Below, one piece after another: positions 38,785-47,571 of a stretch of DNA of 64,000 nt. Position numbers and translations under genes: made by a program. Every line of letters begins with the position of its first letter. Position 1 is the stretch's first letter. The stretch is from Listeria ivanovii subsp. londoniensis (lineage in GTDB: Bacteria > Bacillota > Bacilli > Lactobacillales > Listeriaceae): contig NZ_CP009576.1 of assembly GCF_000763495.1 (NCBI RefSeq), positions 1,188,001-1,252,000 of the forward strand, given 5' to 3'. Below the pieces are notes generated by a model. It worked only from the letters and a program-made list of their open reading frames with translations, was not told the DNA's origin and did no database searches.

Positions 38785-40188
38785 ATGGTAGTAGGCGATT
38801 TTCCAGAAGAAAGAGACACCATAGTCATCGGCGCAGGTCCAGGTGGGTACGTAGCCGCAATTCGAGCAGCACAACTCGGACAAAAAGTGACCATTATTGA
38901 AAAAGAATATTACGGCGGTGTTTGTTTAAACGTCGGATGTATTCCTTCTAAAGCACTTATCACTGTTGGTCACCGTTTTAAAGAAGCGAACCACTCTGAT
39001 AACATGGGAATCACAGCTGATAACGTAAGCTTAGATTTCACTAAAGCACAAGAATGGAAAGGAAGCGTCGTTAACAAGCTTACATCAGGAGTTAAAGGCC
39101 TTCTTAAGAAAAATAAAGTAGAAATGTTAGAAGGAGAAGCGTTCTTCGTGGATGATCATTCTTTACGTGTGATTCACCCTGATTCCGCTCAAACTTATAC
39201 ATTCAATAACGTTATCATTGCAACAGGATCTCGTCCAATCGAAATCCCTGGTTTCAAATATGGTAAACGTGTATTAAGTTCTACTGGCGCACTTGCCCTA
39301 ACAGAAGTTCCGAAAAAATTAGTCGTAATTGGCGGCGGATATATCGGAACAGAACTAGGTGGCGCATTCGCTAACTTAGGAACAGAACTTACCATCCTTG
39401 AAGGCGGTCCAGAAATTTTACCAACTTACGAAAAAGATATGGTTTCGCTTGTAAAACGTAATCTGAAAAGCAAAAACGTTGAAATGGTTACTAAAGCACT
39501 TGCAAAATCTGCTGAAGAAACCGAAAATGGCGTAAAAGTAACATATGAAGCTAACGGAGAAACTAAAACTATCGAAGCTGACTATGTATTAGTAACAGTA
39601 GGTCGTCGTCCAAATACAGACGAAATTGGTTTAGAACAAGCAGGCGTAAAAGTAACTGAACGTGGCTTAGTAGAAGTAGACAAACAAGGTCGCTCTAACA
39701 TTCCAAACATTTTTGCAATTGGTGATATCGTTCCTGGTGTTCCACTTGCTCATAAAGCAAGCTACGAAGCAAAAATTGCTGCTGAAGCAATCGCTGGTGA
39801 AAAAGCAGAAAACGACTATACAGCACTTCCAGCTGTCGTTTTCAGTGATCCAGAACTAGCAACAGTTGGTTTGACTGAAAAAGAAGCAAAAGAAAAAGGC
39901 TTTGATGTAAAAGCTGCTAAGTTCCCATTCGGCGGTAATGGTCGTGCACTTTCTTTAGATGCACCTGAAGGATTTGTTCGTCTAGTGACTCGTAAAGAAG
40001 ATGGCCTAGTTATCGGTGCACAAGTTGCCGGAATGAACGCTTCTGATATTATTTCAGAAATCGGCTTAGCAATCGAATCAGGCATTACTGCAGAAGACAT
40101 CGCACTTACCATTCACGCTCATCCATCACTTGGAGAGTTAACAATGGAAGCTGCTGAACTTGCTTTAGGTCGCCCAATCCACATGTAA
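38785..40188 (+). CDS. pdhD: Dihydrolipoamide dehydrogenase (E3)
   Basis: FAD disulfide reductase (467 aa) that reoxidises lipoamide. FAD-binding [11 protein letters not shown], redox-active [16 protein letters not shown]-binding [15 protein letters not shown] and the C-terminal HAHPSLGE with the active-site His-Glu pair are all intact. Last gene of pdhABCD, four bases after pdhC. Confidence 0.96.
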   Translation: MVVGDFPEERDTIVIGAGPGGYVAAIRAAQLGQKVTIIEKEYYGGVCLNVGCIPSKALITVGHRFKEANHSDNMGITADNVSLDFTKAQEWKGSVVNKLTSGVKGLLKKNKVEMLEGEAFFVDDHSLRVIHPDSAQTYTFNNVIIATGSRPIEIPGFKYGKRVLSSTGALALTEVPKKLVVIGGGYIGTELGGAFANLGTELTILEGGPEILPTYEKDMVSLVKRNLKSKNVEMVTKALAKSAEETENGVKVTYEANGETKTIEADYVLVTVGRRPNTDEIGLEQAGVKVTERGLVEVDKQGRSNIPNIFAIGDIVPGVPLAHKASYEAKIAAEAIAGEKAENDYTALPAVVFSDPELATVGLTEKEAKEKGFDVKAAKFPFGGNGRALSLDAPEGFVRLVTRKEDGLVIGAQVAGMNASDIISEIGLAIESGITAEDIALTIHAHPSLGELTMEAAELALGRPIHM

Positions 40189-40192
40189 TACG

Positions 40193-40236
40193 AAAAAAGC
40201 GGAAATATCCATTGATGGGTATTTCTGCTTTTTTTT
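40193..40236 (+). terminator. Terminator of the pdh operon
   Basis: AAAAAAGCGGAAATATCC pairs with GGGTATTTCTGCTTTTTT with few mismatches, followed by more T. Confidence 0.85.
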
Positions 40237-40349
40237 ATGAATGAAAATTTTAGTTCATTTTTTGAAATTAATTACCCGTTTTAGAAAAAAAGTAGTATAA
40301 TATAAAAGGTGAACTTAACAAGTCAAATCTAATTGAATCAGGTGAAAAA

Positions 40350-40661
40350 ATGGAGAAACAAACAGCAACTTGGAAGAAAGCTCTATTTTGGTGTGGATAC
40401 GTCATAGCGGGGATTTGCTTTTTATTAACAATCGTTGCTTTTATTGTAGGCTTTATACACCATATGCATGATACAGGTGGATGGCGCTCAGTTATTCAAA
40501 TTCTTGAAACACCAATCACAGGTTTTATAAAAATGACTGGCGGCTATATTGGAAAAGGAATTTTGGAAGTTATTATCTTAATTATCGTAAGTTATGTACT
40601 ACCAATTTTTTTCTGTTTTGCAACCTATCGTTTAAAAGCAAAACGGCGTGAAATGGCTTGA
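40350..40661 (+). CDS. Small membrane protein of unknown function
   Basis: Protein of 103 aa with two hydrophobic helices (about residues 12-35 and 70-92) separated by a polar/amphipathic stretch with GGWRSVIQILETP. The C-terminus is basic (RLKAKRREMA), which places it in the cytoplasm. I do not recognise the family. It stands alone between two terminators, with a GTGAAAAAATG start region that has only a weak RBS (CAGGTG). Confidence 0.65.
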   Translation: MEKQTATWKKALFWCGYVIAGICFLLTIVAFIVGFIHHMHDTGGWRSVIQILETPITGFIKMTGGYIGKGILEVIILIIVSYVLPIFFCFATYRLKAKRREMA

Positions 40662-40678
40662 AAATAAGATTATTTTGT

Positions 40679-40708
40679 AAAAAGCAAAGCGAATAGGCTA
40701 TGCTTTTT
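40679..40708 (+). terminator. Terminator after the small membrane protein gene
   Basis: AAAAAGCAAAGC pairs with GCTATGCTTTTT (one mismatch) around a short loop. Confidence 0.7.
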
Positions 40709-40789
40709 ATTTATGTGGTCAAGTTAGTTTATTCTAACTAGTAAGCATGCTAAAATAATATTAGAAGACTTGATGAGGAGGAGATAATC

Positions 40790-41743
40790 GTGGCATCTAA
40801 GAAAAAGAAAATTGTCATTATCGGAAGAAGCAATTTACAAAGCCTCTACATTCATACAATTCTTTTGAAAAAACTTTCAGCTGAAATTTACTTGATAGAT
40901 GAACTAGCTAAGTCAAGTGTTCAAGATTTTGAGTATGCAAGTTATTATCACCCTGCTGCAACTACTAATATTGGTAGTTTTAATGAGTGTAGAAATGCAG
41001 ATTTAGTTGTTTTCTTCCAAGAGGAAATGTCTGATACTAGCATTTCTAAAGAAGAAAACCTGGCACTAATCAAAGAAAAAGTGAAAAAGATGATGGCGAC
41101 TGGTTTTCAAGGGAATGTTATCGTCGCCACTGCGGAAAGTAATGCTGTTGCTGCATTAATTAAACGCTTTTCTGGATTACCAGCTAACCAAATTGTCACA
41201 CTAGGGACGATGCTCGCAACTTCCTATTTTCAAGTAGAGATTGCGAAACTATTTAAAATCAGTCCGAAAAATGTTCATGGTTATATAATAGGAGATAATA
41301 GAACGGACGTGATTCCAGTTTGGAGTAGGGCTTTTCTTGGTGGGAAACCTATTTTAAGTTATTTAACAGAGGAACCAAAACGGCTTACCTCAGAAGACTT
41401 ACAAAATCTCGCAAATCGGATGACGGAGATTCCTGACTTTCCTTTTGAAAATAAAGATGGTTGCACGTTTCGTTTTAGTACGGTGACAGTGCTTGCTGAA
41501 TTAACAGAAGTAATTTTACGAGACGAGGCACGTGTGCTTACTGTAGGCGTTGAAGTGAGGTCAGCGTATGGATTAGATGAGCCAGTCTTTGTAAGCGTAC
41601 CGGCTGTTATTGGCGCTTCTGGTGTACAAGAATTATTAGAGCTTAACTTATCTGACGACGAGCAAAAAGAATTAAAACAAATCGCGACAAAAACGACTCA
41701 GAAATTAGAAGCAATGCAACTTGATAAAGGAGGAATCAGTTAA
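40790..41743 (+). CDS. Lactate/malate dehydrogenase-fold protein, probable pseudoenzyme
   Basis: Protein of 317 aa with the LDH/MDH fold: N-terminal Rossmann strand KIVIIGRSN and C-terminal VPVWSRAFLGG- and PAVIGASGVQEL-like segments. The residues that define LDH are absent. The GEHGDS motif with catalytic His is GDNRTD (Asn170); the DTARFR substrate motif is ATSYFQ; the mobile-loop Arg is replaced in SKEENLAL; the NAD glycine motif is degenerate. I expect no lactate dehydrogenase activity, despite usual automated naming. It overlaps the UPF0223 gene by one base, so the two are co-translated. Confidence 0.8.
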   Translation: MASKKKKIVIIGRSNLQSLYIHTILLKKLSAEIYLIDELAKSSVQDFEYASYYHPAATTNIGSFNECRNADLVVFFQEEMSDTSISKEENLALIKEKVKKMMATGFQGNVIVATAESNAVAALIKRFSGLPANQIVTLGTMLATSYFQVEIAKLFKISPKNVHGYIIGDNRTDVIPVWSRAFLGGKPILSYLTEEPKRLTSEDLQNLANRMTEIPDFPFENKDGCTFRFSTVTVLAELTEVILRDEARVLTVGVEVRSAYGLDEPVFVSVPAVIGASGVQELLELNLSDDEQKELKQIATKTTQKLEAMQLDKGGIS

Positions 41744-42015
41744 TGGAATACAGTTATCCATTAAATCCAGACTGGACGACCGAAGAAATGACGATTGTTG
41801 TGCAATTTTTAGAGGCAATCGAACGCGCATATGAAAAAGGAATTGAGACGCAAGAACTGAAAGAAAAATATCGCGCTTTTAAACAAGTAGTCCCTTCAAA
41901 AGGAGAAGAGAAGCGCCTAGGAGCAGATTTTGAAAAAGCAAGTGGCTATTCAGCTTATAAAGTGATGCAGCTAGTAAAAAATGCCACAACTAGCAAAGTG
42001 AAAATGCAACCATAA
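41743..42015 (+). CDS. UPF0223 family protein (YktA-like)
   Basis: Small soluble helical protein (90 aa) of the UPF0223 family: YPLNPDWTTEEMTIVVQFLEAIERAYEKGI near the N-terminus and SGYSAYKVMQLVK near the C-terminus. Its function is unknown. It starts on the last base of the upstream stop codon (TAATG). Confidence 0.88.
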   Translation: MEYSYPLNPDWTTEEMTIVVQFLEAIERAYEKGIETQELKEKYRAFKQVVPSKGEEKRLGADFEKASGYSAYKVMQLVKNATTSKVKMQP

Positions 42016-42035
42016 TTAAGAGGAGGAATTTTTTC

Positions 42036-42566
42036 ATGGATATTAGTCAAATTAAAGCAAACATGGTAACACCGGAAGTAGGAATACACGTAGGAGATAA
42101 ATCGGCTTCTGTTAAAGTAATGTCATTCATTAATTTACGTTGTCCTTTCTGTCGTGAATGGAATGAAAAGTCACAAGAGGTACTAACAGAGTTTATTCAA
42201 GCAGGCAAAATCGAGCTTATCATTAAACCTTTTGATAAAGAAAAAGAATCACTTCAACGTGGAAATGTGGCACACCGTTATTTAGACTATTCCACACCAG
42301 AAGAAACGCGTGAAACAATTAATAAAATTTATAGTACTCAAGGTGATTGGGGAAATCTATCTTTAGAGGAAGTAGCAACCTATATGGAAGCTACTCTAGG
42401 ATTAATAGAGCAGGATAATAAAGAAGCATCTGAAAAAATTATCCGTGAAGCAAATGAAGCGAACGTTGTGTTTGTTCCAACAGTTATTGTTGGCGAACAT
42501 ATCTTTGATGAACATATTAGCCCAGAACAATTACGTACTTTATTGAACAGTGAATTAGCTAAATAA
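42036..42566 (+). CDS. DsbA-like thioredoxin-fold protein, cytosolic
   Basis: Thioredoxin-fold protein (176 aa) of the DsbA/FrnE-like group with the redox motif CPFC at residues 36-39 and cis-Pro loop VVFVPTVIVGEHIF. The helical insertion lies between. There is no signal peptide or membrane anchor, so it acts in the cytoplasm, unlike exported DsbA. An AGGAGG site precedes the ATG; the operon with the two preceding genes ends in a terminator. Confidence 0.85.
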   Translation: MDISQIKANMVTPEVGIHVGDKSASVKVMSFINLRCPFCREWNEKSQEVLTEFIQAGKIELIIKPFDKEKESLQRGNVAHRYLDYSTPEETRETINKIYSTQGDWGNLSLEEVATYMEATLGLIEQDNKEASEKIIREANEANVVFVPTVIVGEHIFDEHISPEQLRTLLNSELAK

Positions 42567-42967
42567 AAAGAATACCGAATAAATGAAGTTAAATCAATTT
42601 ACTTCTTTTAAAAAAGGATTTGCTTATTCTCCGTATAGAGGATTCCAAATCCTTTTTTATTTACTCTGATTTTTATCACATCGAAACTTCATAATATCGA
42701 CAAAAATATTTAGCTAGAAAATCTATTTTACAAAGAAGCGGAAGAAAACTTTTGTGCAAGTAAACGCAGAAAACAAAAGGAAGAAGTAAAAAGAGTAGTC
42801 AATTATAACTGAAATTTTGCAAAAAATAAGCTTAAAGACAATATTTTTCTTCTTTTTCGAAGTTAAGGGAAAGAGATTGTTGTCTCATTTTGTATGTGTA
42901 AAAGCTACTTAAATATATAATTTTAATATGTTAAAATATAGAAGTGGTAGGAGAAAGGAGCAAGAAA
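42567..42967. other. Intergenic region before the HTH-TPR regulator
   Basis: Contains the terminator at 42610-42658 and about 300 AT-rich bases. A TATAAT lies at 42916-42921 without a good -35. No peptide precursor with a signal sequence was found on either strand. Confidence 0.55.
42610..42658 (+). terminator. Terminator after the DsbA-like gene
   Basis: AAAAAGGATTTG pairs with CAAATCCTTTTT around a 23-base loop, followed by T. Confidence 0.8.
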
Positions 42968-44245
42968 TTGTTAAAAGAACGTATTAATTTTTTACTACAG
43001 CAAAAAGGAATGACAAGAAAAACACTTGTAAATGGTCTTGTAACATTACCACATTTTTCAAATATTCTAGCTGGTCGTTATTTATTAGCAGATGACATAG
43101 CTAAACAACTCGGTAAACGCTTAGGGGTGACGGCAGATTATATACTGCGGACAGAAGACAGCTCTTTAGTAATTAACAACCAAGCTGACAAATTTTTTCG
43201 CCAAGTTGTATTGTTTCAGCAAGTGAATGATGCGTATGTGGCTTCGATACCGGAAAAAAATGATGCATTTGTAATTGAACTTTCAACTGCATTGATGAAA
43301 GCTTGTTATTTTCAAGCGACGAACAATCGGGCAAGCTATCAAGCATTACATGAAACATACTTGAATTTTTATTTGGAAAATTTTGATGATTCATCGATTT
43401 TAACATTACCACTGCCGTTAAGAAAGGCTTTTTTCTATTACAAGTTACAATTTTATCGATCCAATTCAAAGTTAGAAGAAAGTATTAGCTATATAGAACG
43501 GTTATTGCCAATGCTGGAGGAAGATGCAGAAATTTGGATTGCCGTAAAGAAAATAGAGATGGAAGTTTTAGTAGCGCTTAGATTATTCGATAAAGCGAAA
43601 AAAAGTTTTGAAGATACGCTTCATCGGGTACAAACCGAAAATCTATCTCATCATCTTTCTAGCCTTTATATTGCAGAGAGTGCATATTGTTTTTATTTGA
43701 AGCTTTATGGAGAGGCATTTGTTAATTTAGCCAAGGCAGAAGAATATTTAGTTTATATGAATGATTCAGCTGGTTCGTATTTAGTCACTATTTTTAATAA
43801 TCGTATTTTAATGCTGATTGCAACAAATCGATTGGGTGACGCCGCGCAGGAAGTGGAACGCTTTGAAAAATATCTTCGCCAACAAAAGAATATAGATACA
43901 ACATTTTGGACATTAATTGAACTACATAAAGCGGATATTGCATTAGCTGGTGGTGCAGTTGCGACATTAGAAGAAATACTGGCAGGCCTACAAAAAGCGA
44001 ATAAAACATCGGACCAAGTATACGCAGTAAAATTTTATCAATGCCAGTTAGCGCTTTTACAAGAAAATTTTAAAACAGCAGAAGCGATAGCGGAAGAATG
44101 CTTACTATTTTTCGAACAAGCAAATAGTGCTAATAAGCTAATTTTGATTTATGAAACGATTGCTATCTGCGCAGAGCAAACAAGACAATATAAGAAATCT
44201 TCGGATATGTATAAAAAAATGACACAATTATTAAAAATGAATTGA
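42968..44245 (+). CDS. HTH-TPR transcriptional regulator, RNPP/PlcR-like architecture
   Basis: Protein of 425 aa with an N-terminal Cro/C1-type HTH (residues 1-60, LKERINFLLQQKGMTRK, ILAGRYLLADDIAKQLGKRLGV) and a long C-terminal helical repeat region of TPR type (ESAYCFYLKLYGEAFVNLAKAEEYL, YQCQLALLQENFKTAEAIAEECL). This is the layout of RNPP peptide-responsive regulators. The TTG at 42968, seven bases after GAAAGGAG, is the most likely start; a GTG 24 bases upstream is less well placed. No cognate peptide gene was identified. It probably controls the two membrane-protein genes that follow. Confidence 0.7.
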   Translation: MLKERINFLLQQKGMTRKTLVNGLVTLPHFSNILAGRYLLADDIAKQLGKRLGVTADYILRTEDSSLVINNQADKFFRQVVLFQQVNDAYVASIPEKNDAFVIELSTALMKACYFQATNNRASYQALHETYLNFYLENFDDSSILTLPLPLRKAFFYYKLQFYRSNSKLEESISYIERLLPMLEEDAEIWIAVKKIEMEVLVALRLFDKAKKSFEDTLHRVQTENLSHHLSSLYIAESAYCFYLKLYGEAFVNLAKAEEYLVYMNDSAGSYLVTIFNNRILMLIATNRLGDAAQEVERFEKYLRQQKNIDTTFWTLIELHKADIALAGGAVATLEEILAGLQKANKTSDQVYAVKFYQCQLALLQENFKTAEAIAEECLLFFEQANSANKLILIYETIAICAEQTRQYKKSSDMYKKMTQLLKMN

Positions 44246-44257
44246 GGGGAAATAACA

Positions 44258-45061
44258 ATGAAAATAGTAGGAAGTTTAGGAAGAGCAATTGGTCTTATAA
44301 TGATTTTTGGATCAATGGCATATATTTTTTTAAATCGAGATAATATGGAGGTTTTCTCTTCATCGGCCTTTCGATATACACTATATGGCGGAATAGCAAT
44401 CCTCGTTATCAGCAGTATTTTACCATTGGTGTTATCAGGATTTGGCGGACGAGTTAAAAATGGAGTTCCTGCATTAGGGATTATTGAATCAGTTAGGCAA
44501 ACGGGAACATATATAAACGAGCAACCGCAAGTAGAATTAAAAGTACAAGTAACAGAGGAAAGTGGCGAACAATTTGATACAACGATAACCACGATAATCC
44601 CATTAACACAATTGGCGAGTTTTCAAATAAATTCCCCAATCAATGTTCTTGTAGGTGAAAATCGAAAAGTAGGGTTGCCAAAAGCGGGAGATCCAACACT
44701 GTCGCAAGAAAAAATGCAGTCCATATTTAATGTGGTAGCTGTGAAAAAAGGATTGATAAGTAAAGAATCACTAGAAATTAGTCAAAATGGTGTAGAAAGT
44801 TATGCGACTGTAAAAGCAATGAGACCAAGGGGTTCACTTACAGCAGAACGTGTGGAGTTAGAGCTAGATTTGGACTTAACGAAAGTAGATCAAAGTATCG
44901 TACCTGTTAGCGTAGTAAAAACATTTCCTGGCTCCAGTGTAGAACAACTGCAACCTGGTCGTGTGGTTTCGGTTATTTATCTACCAAATCAACCTGAAAA
45001 ATTAGTAATTAAAACGGTAGCAGATGCAAATACAGCTCAGTCGGCTTTCCAAAGAGGCTAA
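44258..45061 (+). CDS. Membrane protein with duplicated soluble domain, unknown function
   Basis: Protein of 267 aa. Two N-terminal helices (about 8-27 and 40-62) are followed by two related domains: residues 68-145 (GVPALGIIESVRQTGTYINEQPQVEL) and 178-258 (GVESYATVKAMRPRGSLTAERVELEL), each ending in a (V/I)xVLxxxxRKV- or SVIYLPNQP-like strand. The look is of a DUF3592-like beta domain, an impression I could not confirm. It follows the regulator by 12 bases with a GAGGGG RBS. Confidence 0.55.
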   Translation: MKIVGSLGRAIGLIMIFGSMAYIFLNRDNMEVFSSSAFRYTLYGGIAILVISSILPLVLSGFGGRVKNGVPALGIIESVRQTGTYINEQPQVELKVQVTEESGEQFDTTITTIIPLTQLASFQINSPINVLVGENRKVGLPKAGDPTLSQEKMQSIFNVVAVKKGLISKESLEISQNGVESYATVKAMRPRGSLTAERVELELDLDLTKVDQSIVPVSVVKTFPGSSVEQLQPGRVVSVIYLPNQPEKLVIKTVADANTAQSAFQRG

Positions 45062-45104
45062 ATAGAGATTGGTATTAAAATAAACGAATAAATGAGGATT
45101 AGAA

Positions 45105-45611
45105 ATGAGCAATAATTCAAAAGCAAATTTGGCTATTTTTATCGCAATTTTATCTTTCATGAGTATCAACTTTTCTTTTATAGCTGTACCGAGTTTAATT
45201 GGTATTATTTGGTTAACTACTAGTATTATAGTATTAGTGGTAATGATTATTCTACTCATTCTACTTAATAAACAAGCTAAAAACGACATAGAGGCAGCCT
45301 CAATTCCCTTAGAGGCAACCATCACGTGGTGGGAAACAAGTGGTAGTGCAGAAAGAGGAATCATGTTCTATTTAGTATTATCTATTCCTCGAAAAGGAAA
45401 ACAAATAGAACGTGCTTATTCTACTTCTGGGGGCATTGGTATCGTTGAACTAACACAATTTTTAAATCAGCATCCATTTGGTTCAAAACTAACTATTTTA
45501 ACAAATGGCAAAGACTTAAAAGTGATTGTGTTAGAAGAGATACAACTTGTTATGTCGAATCATGGAGAAAAGCTGATATTAGAACGTTTTCACAAATCTA
45601 AAAAACGTTAA
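45105..45611 (+). CDS. Membrane protein related to the preceding one, unknown function
   Basis: Protein of 168 aa with two adjacent hydrophobic helices (about 8-30 and 32-53) and one soluble domain (IPLEATITWWETSGSAERGIMFYLVLSI, then TILTNGKDLKVIVLEEI) that resembles the repeated domain of the upstream protein. The two proteins may interact in the membrane. The last gene of the regulator-membrane-protein trio, before a strong terminator. Confidence 0.55.
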   Translation: MSNNSKANLAIFIAILSFMSINFSFIAVPSLIGIIWLTTSIIVLVVMIILLILLNKQAKNDIEAASIPLEATITWWETSGSAERGIMFYLVLSIPRKGKQIERAYSTSGGIGIVELTQFLNQHPFGSKLTILTNGKDLKVIVLEEIQLVMSNHGEKLILERFHKSKKR

Positions 45612-45619
45612 TCAATAGA

Positions 45620-45670
45620 AAAAAACGAATGTACTGTCTAACAAATAGTTAGATAGTACATTCGTTTTTT
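45620..45670. terminator. Strong bidirectional terminator before corA
   Basis: AAAAAACGAATGTACTGTC and the following AAC pair almost perfectly with the right arm at 45648-45670 around a 5-base loop. It separates convergent genes. Confidence 0.9.
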
Positions 45671-45677
45671 GTAGTAG

Positions 45678-46622
45678 TTAAAAGAATTTCCTCCGCCAAA
45701 ACACAATCGCAAGTGCGCCGGCAATTCCAAACGCAAAACCAAGTGTTAGCATCCAGGCCATTGACATATCCATAAACGGTAATTTAACATTCATTCCGTA
45801 AAAACTAAATACCATTGTAGGAATAGTTAAGATGATAGTAAAAGAGGTTAGAAATTTCATCACGATATTCATGTTGTTGGAGATAATTGAGGCATAAGCA
45901 TCCATCATCCCACTTAGAATATTCGAATGAACTTCCGCCATTTCGATTCCTTGGCGATTTTCAATTATAACATCTTCCAGTAAGTCTTGATCTTCCTCGT
46001 ACATTTTAACGATGTTTTGACGCATCATTTTATCAAGGACAACTTTATTGGATTTAAGGGCAGTAACAAAGTAAACCAAACTTTTTTCAATCCCCATTAA
46101 ATCATACAACTGTTTATTTTTCATTGATTCATGTAATTCTTTTTCGATTTCATCTGTTTGGCGGTTTAAGCGTTTTAAGTGCCGTAAGAAAGTCGTTGAA
46201 ATCATATATAAAATTTGTAAGGCGAATCGAGTTTTCATATGCGTATAAAAGCCTTTAATACGGTTTCGGATAAATGATTGCACAATGGAAGAATCAATCG
46301 TACAAATCGTAATAAAGTAGTCTTTCGTAATAATTATCCCCATTGGAATGGTTTCAAATGAAGCATAATGAATATCATCTTCATCTACTACTGGAAAGTC
46401 ACAAACAATTAAAACGGAATCAGAATCATCGTCACGTTCAATCCGGGCGCTTTCATCTTTATCTAGTGGATCTTCTAAAAATTCTAGTGGGATTTCATAA
46501 TTATCAGCAATTCTATTAATTTCTTCAGAAGTAGGGGCAACGATATTAATCCAACAATTGCGGGTTACTTCTTCTAATTCCATTAGTTTGCCATTTTTAT
46601 CTGATTTGAAAATTTGATGCAT
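45678..46622 (-). CDS. corA: CorA family divalent metal transporter
   Basis: Pentameric Mg2+/Co2+ channel protein (314 aa). The large cytoplasmic N-terminal domain (with helical stalk LLEDVIIENRQGIEMAEVHSNILSG) precedes two C-terminal helices; the first ends with the pore signature YGMNVKLP. The basic tail FWRRKFF is typical. Gene length is normal. An AGGAGG site lies before the ATG, with a possible 35-codon ORF immediately upstream. Confidence 0.93.
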   Translation of the reverse strand: MHQIFKSDKNGKLMELEEVTRNCWINIVAPTSEEINRIADNYEIPLEFLEDPLDKDESARIERDDDSDSVLIVCDFPVVDEDDIHYASFETIPMGIIITKDYFITICTIDSSIVQSFIRNRIKGFYTHMKTRFALQILYMISTTFLRHLKRLNRQTDEIEKELHESMKNKQLYDLMGIEKSLVYFVTALKSNKVVLDKMMRQNIVKMYEEDQDLLEDVIIENRQGIEMAEVHSNILSGMMDAYASIISNNMNIVMKFLTSFTIILTIPTMVFSFYGMNVKLPFMDMSMAWMLTLGFAFGIAGALAIVFWRRKFF

Positions 46623-46640
46623 GCTCTTTACCTCCTTTTT

Positions 46641-46748
46641 TTAACAGGTAAATTTCACGCGGCTTAAGTTTCGTTCCCGTGAAAAATCACCTGTATGAAT
46701 ACTTCGATGCGGACCAGGGTCACTTGCTGTTTGCTGTTCCTTTTTCAC
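46641..46748 (-). CDS. Candidate 35-aa small protein upstream of corA
   Basis: ORF starting with GTG and reading (M/V)KKEQQTASDPGPHRSIH, then FSRERNLSRVKFTC. AAGGAG lies nine bases before the start, and the stop is 18 bases before corA. The sequence is hydrophilic with many charged residues. It could be a small protein or a leader peptide for corA. The overlapping GGTGATTTTTCACG-type inverted sequences might also mean RNA structure. Confidence 0.4.
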   Translation of the reverse strand: MKKEQQTASDPGPHRSIHTGDFSRERNLSRVKFTC

Positions 46749-46824
46749 GTTCCTCAACTCCTTCAAACCAGTAATAATTCACAACTCTACCATTATACCT
46801 AGATTATTGCTATTTGTACATCTT

Positions 46825-47439
46825 TTATTGCAAGGAAGCCTTATAGAATGGGATTAATTCATCTAGTACAGATTCTGCTTCTTTTAGGAAAGTTTTTCCA
46901 GGTGTCAAAATGTCTTCATCAGGCAGGAATATTTTCCCAACCAAAAATTCGCCTTTTTTTACATCACGAAAACGTTCTAAAATTGGAACTAACTCTCCGT
47001 TATGTACAGGATACGTTTTTTCTGCGGTGTGATCTGGCGAAATCGCAAAACTATCTGGTAAATGAGCAAATAATTTTGTCTCTTTCAAAAAACGATTGGC
47101 AATTTTAGTGCTTTGTTCATTTTCATATATAAAAGCTAACCAAATAAATAGGTAATTATCAAATAGTCCAACTTGAAAATGTGGATGTTTTTTATAGCCG
47201 CGTTTATCATGACAAATCGCTAACCAAGTGCTTTCTGGGGGATTGACCGAACGTCTTTGATGCCGCGCAATATGTAAAAACATTTCCTCACCAAGCTCAG
47301 CACTTAAATAAGTTGTTAATACTTCACCAACCGCTTTAAATTTTGGTTGAATATCATGTTGAATTCCAGCCATTCTTGCTTCAAGGCCAGGAATTTGCAT
47401 TGTCTTAAAATCTTTCTTCGTAAATCCTTTAAAAGTCAT
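46825..47439 (-). CDS. yktB: DUF1054 family protein YktB
   Basis: Soluble protein (204 aa from this start) of the UPF0637/DUF1054 family: FTKKDFKTMQIPGLEARMAGIQHDIQPKF at the N-terminus, HIARHQRRSVNPPESTW and FQVGLFDNYLFIWLA. The function is unknown. The ATG at 47439 with AGGAGGAAA upstream is preferred; an in-frame extension to 47547 has no RBS and no family similarity. Confidence 0.9.
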   Translation of the reverse strand: MTFKGFTKKDFKTMQIPGLEARMAGIQHDIQPKFKAVGEVLTTYLSAELGEEMFLHIARHQRRSVNPPESTWLAICHDKRGYKKHPHFQVGLFDNYLFIWLAFIYENEQSTKIANRFLKETKLFAHLPDSFAISPDHTAEKTYPVHNGELVPILERFRDVKKGEFLVGKIFLPDEDILTPGKTFLKEAESVLDELIPFYKASLQ

Positions 47440-47571
47440 CTGATTTCCTCCTAGTTTTACATATAGTTTGATTATACGAAAGTTAAGTTCTGAGGGAAAG
47501 AATCTTGTTCTATTCAGATAATTCATTTTTTGTGATAAAATAAACAAAACAAGTTATGAAGAGGTGTGCGT

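Noticed and set aside
47440-47547. N-terminal extension of yktB
   Set aside because: The 36 extra codons have no RBS and no family similarity; AGGAGG lies directly before the internal ATG.
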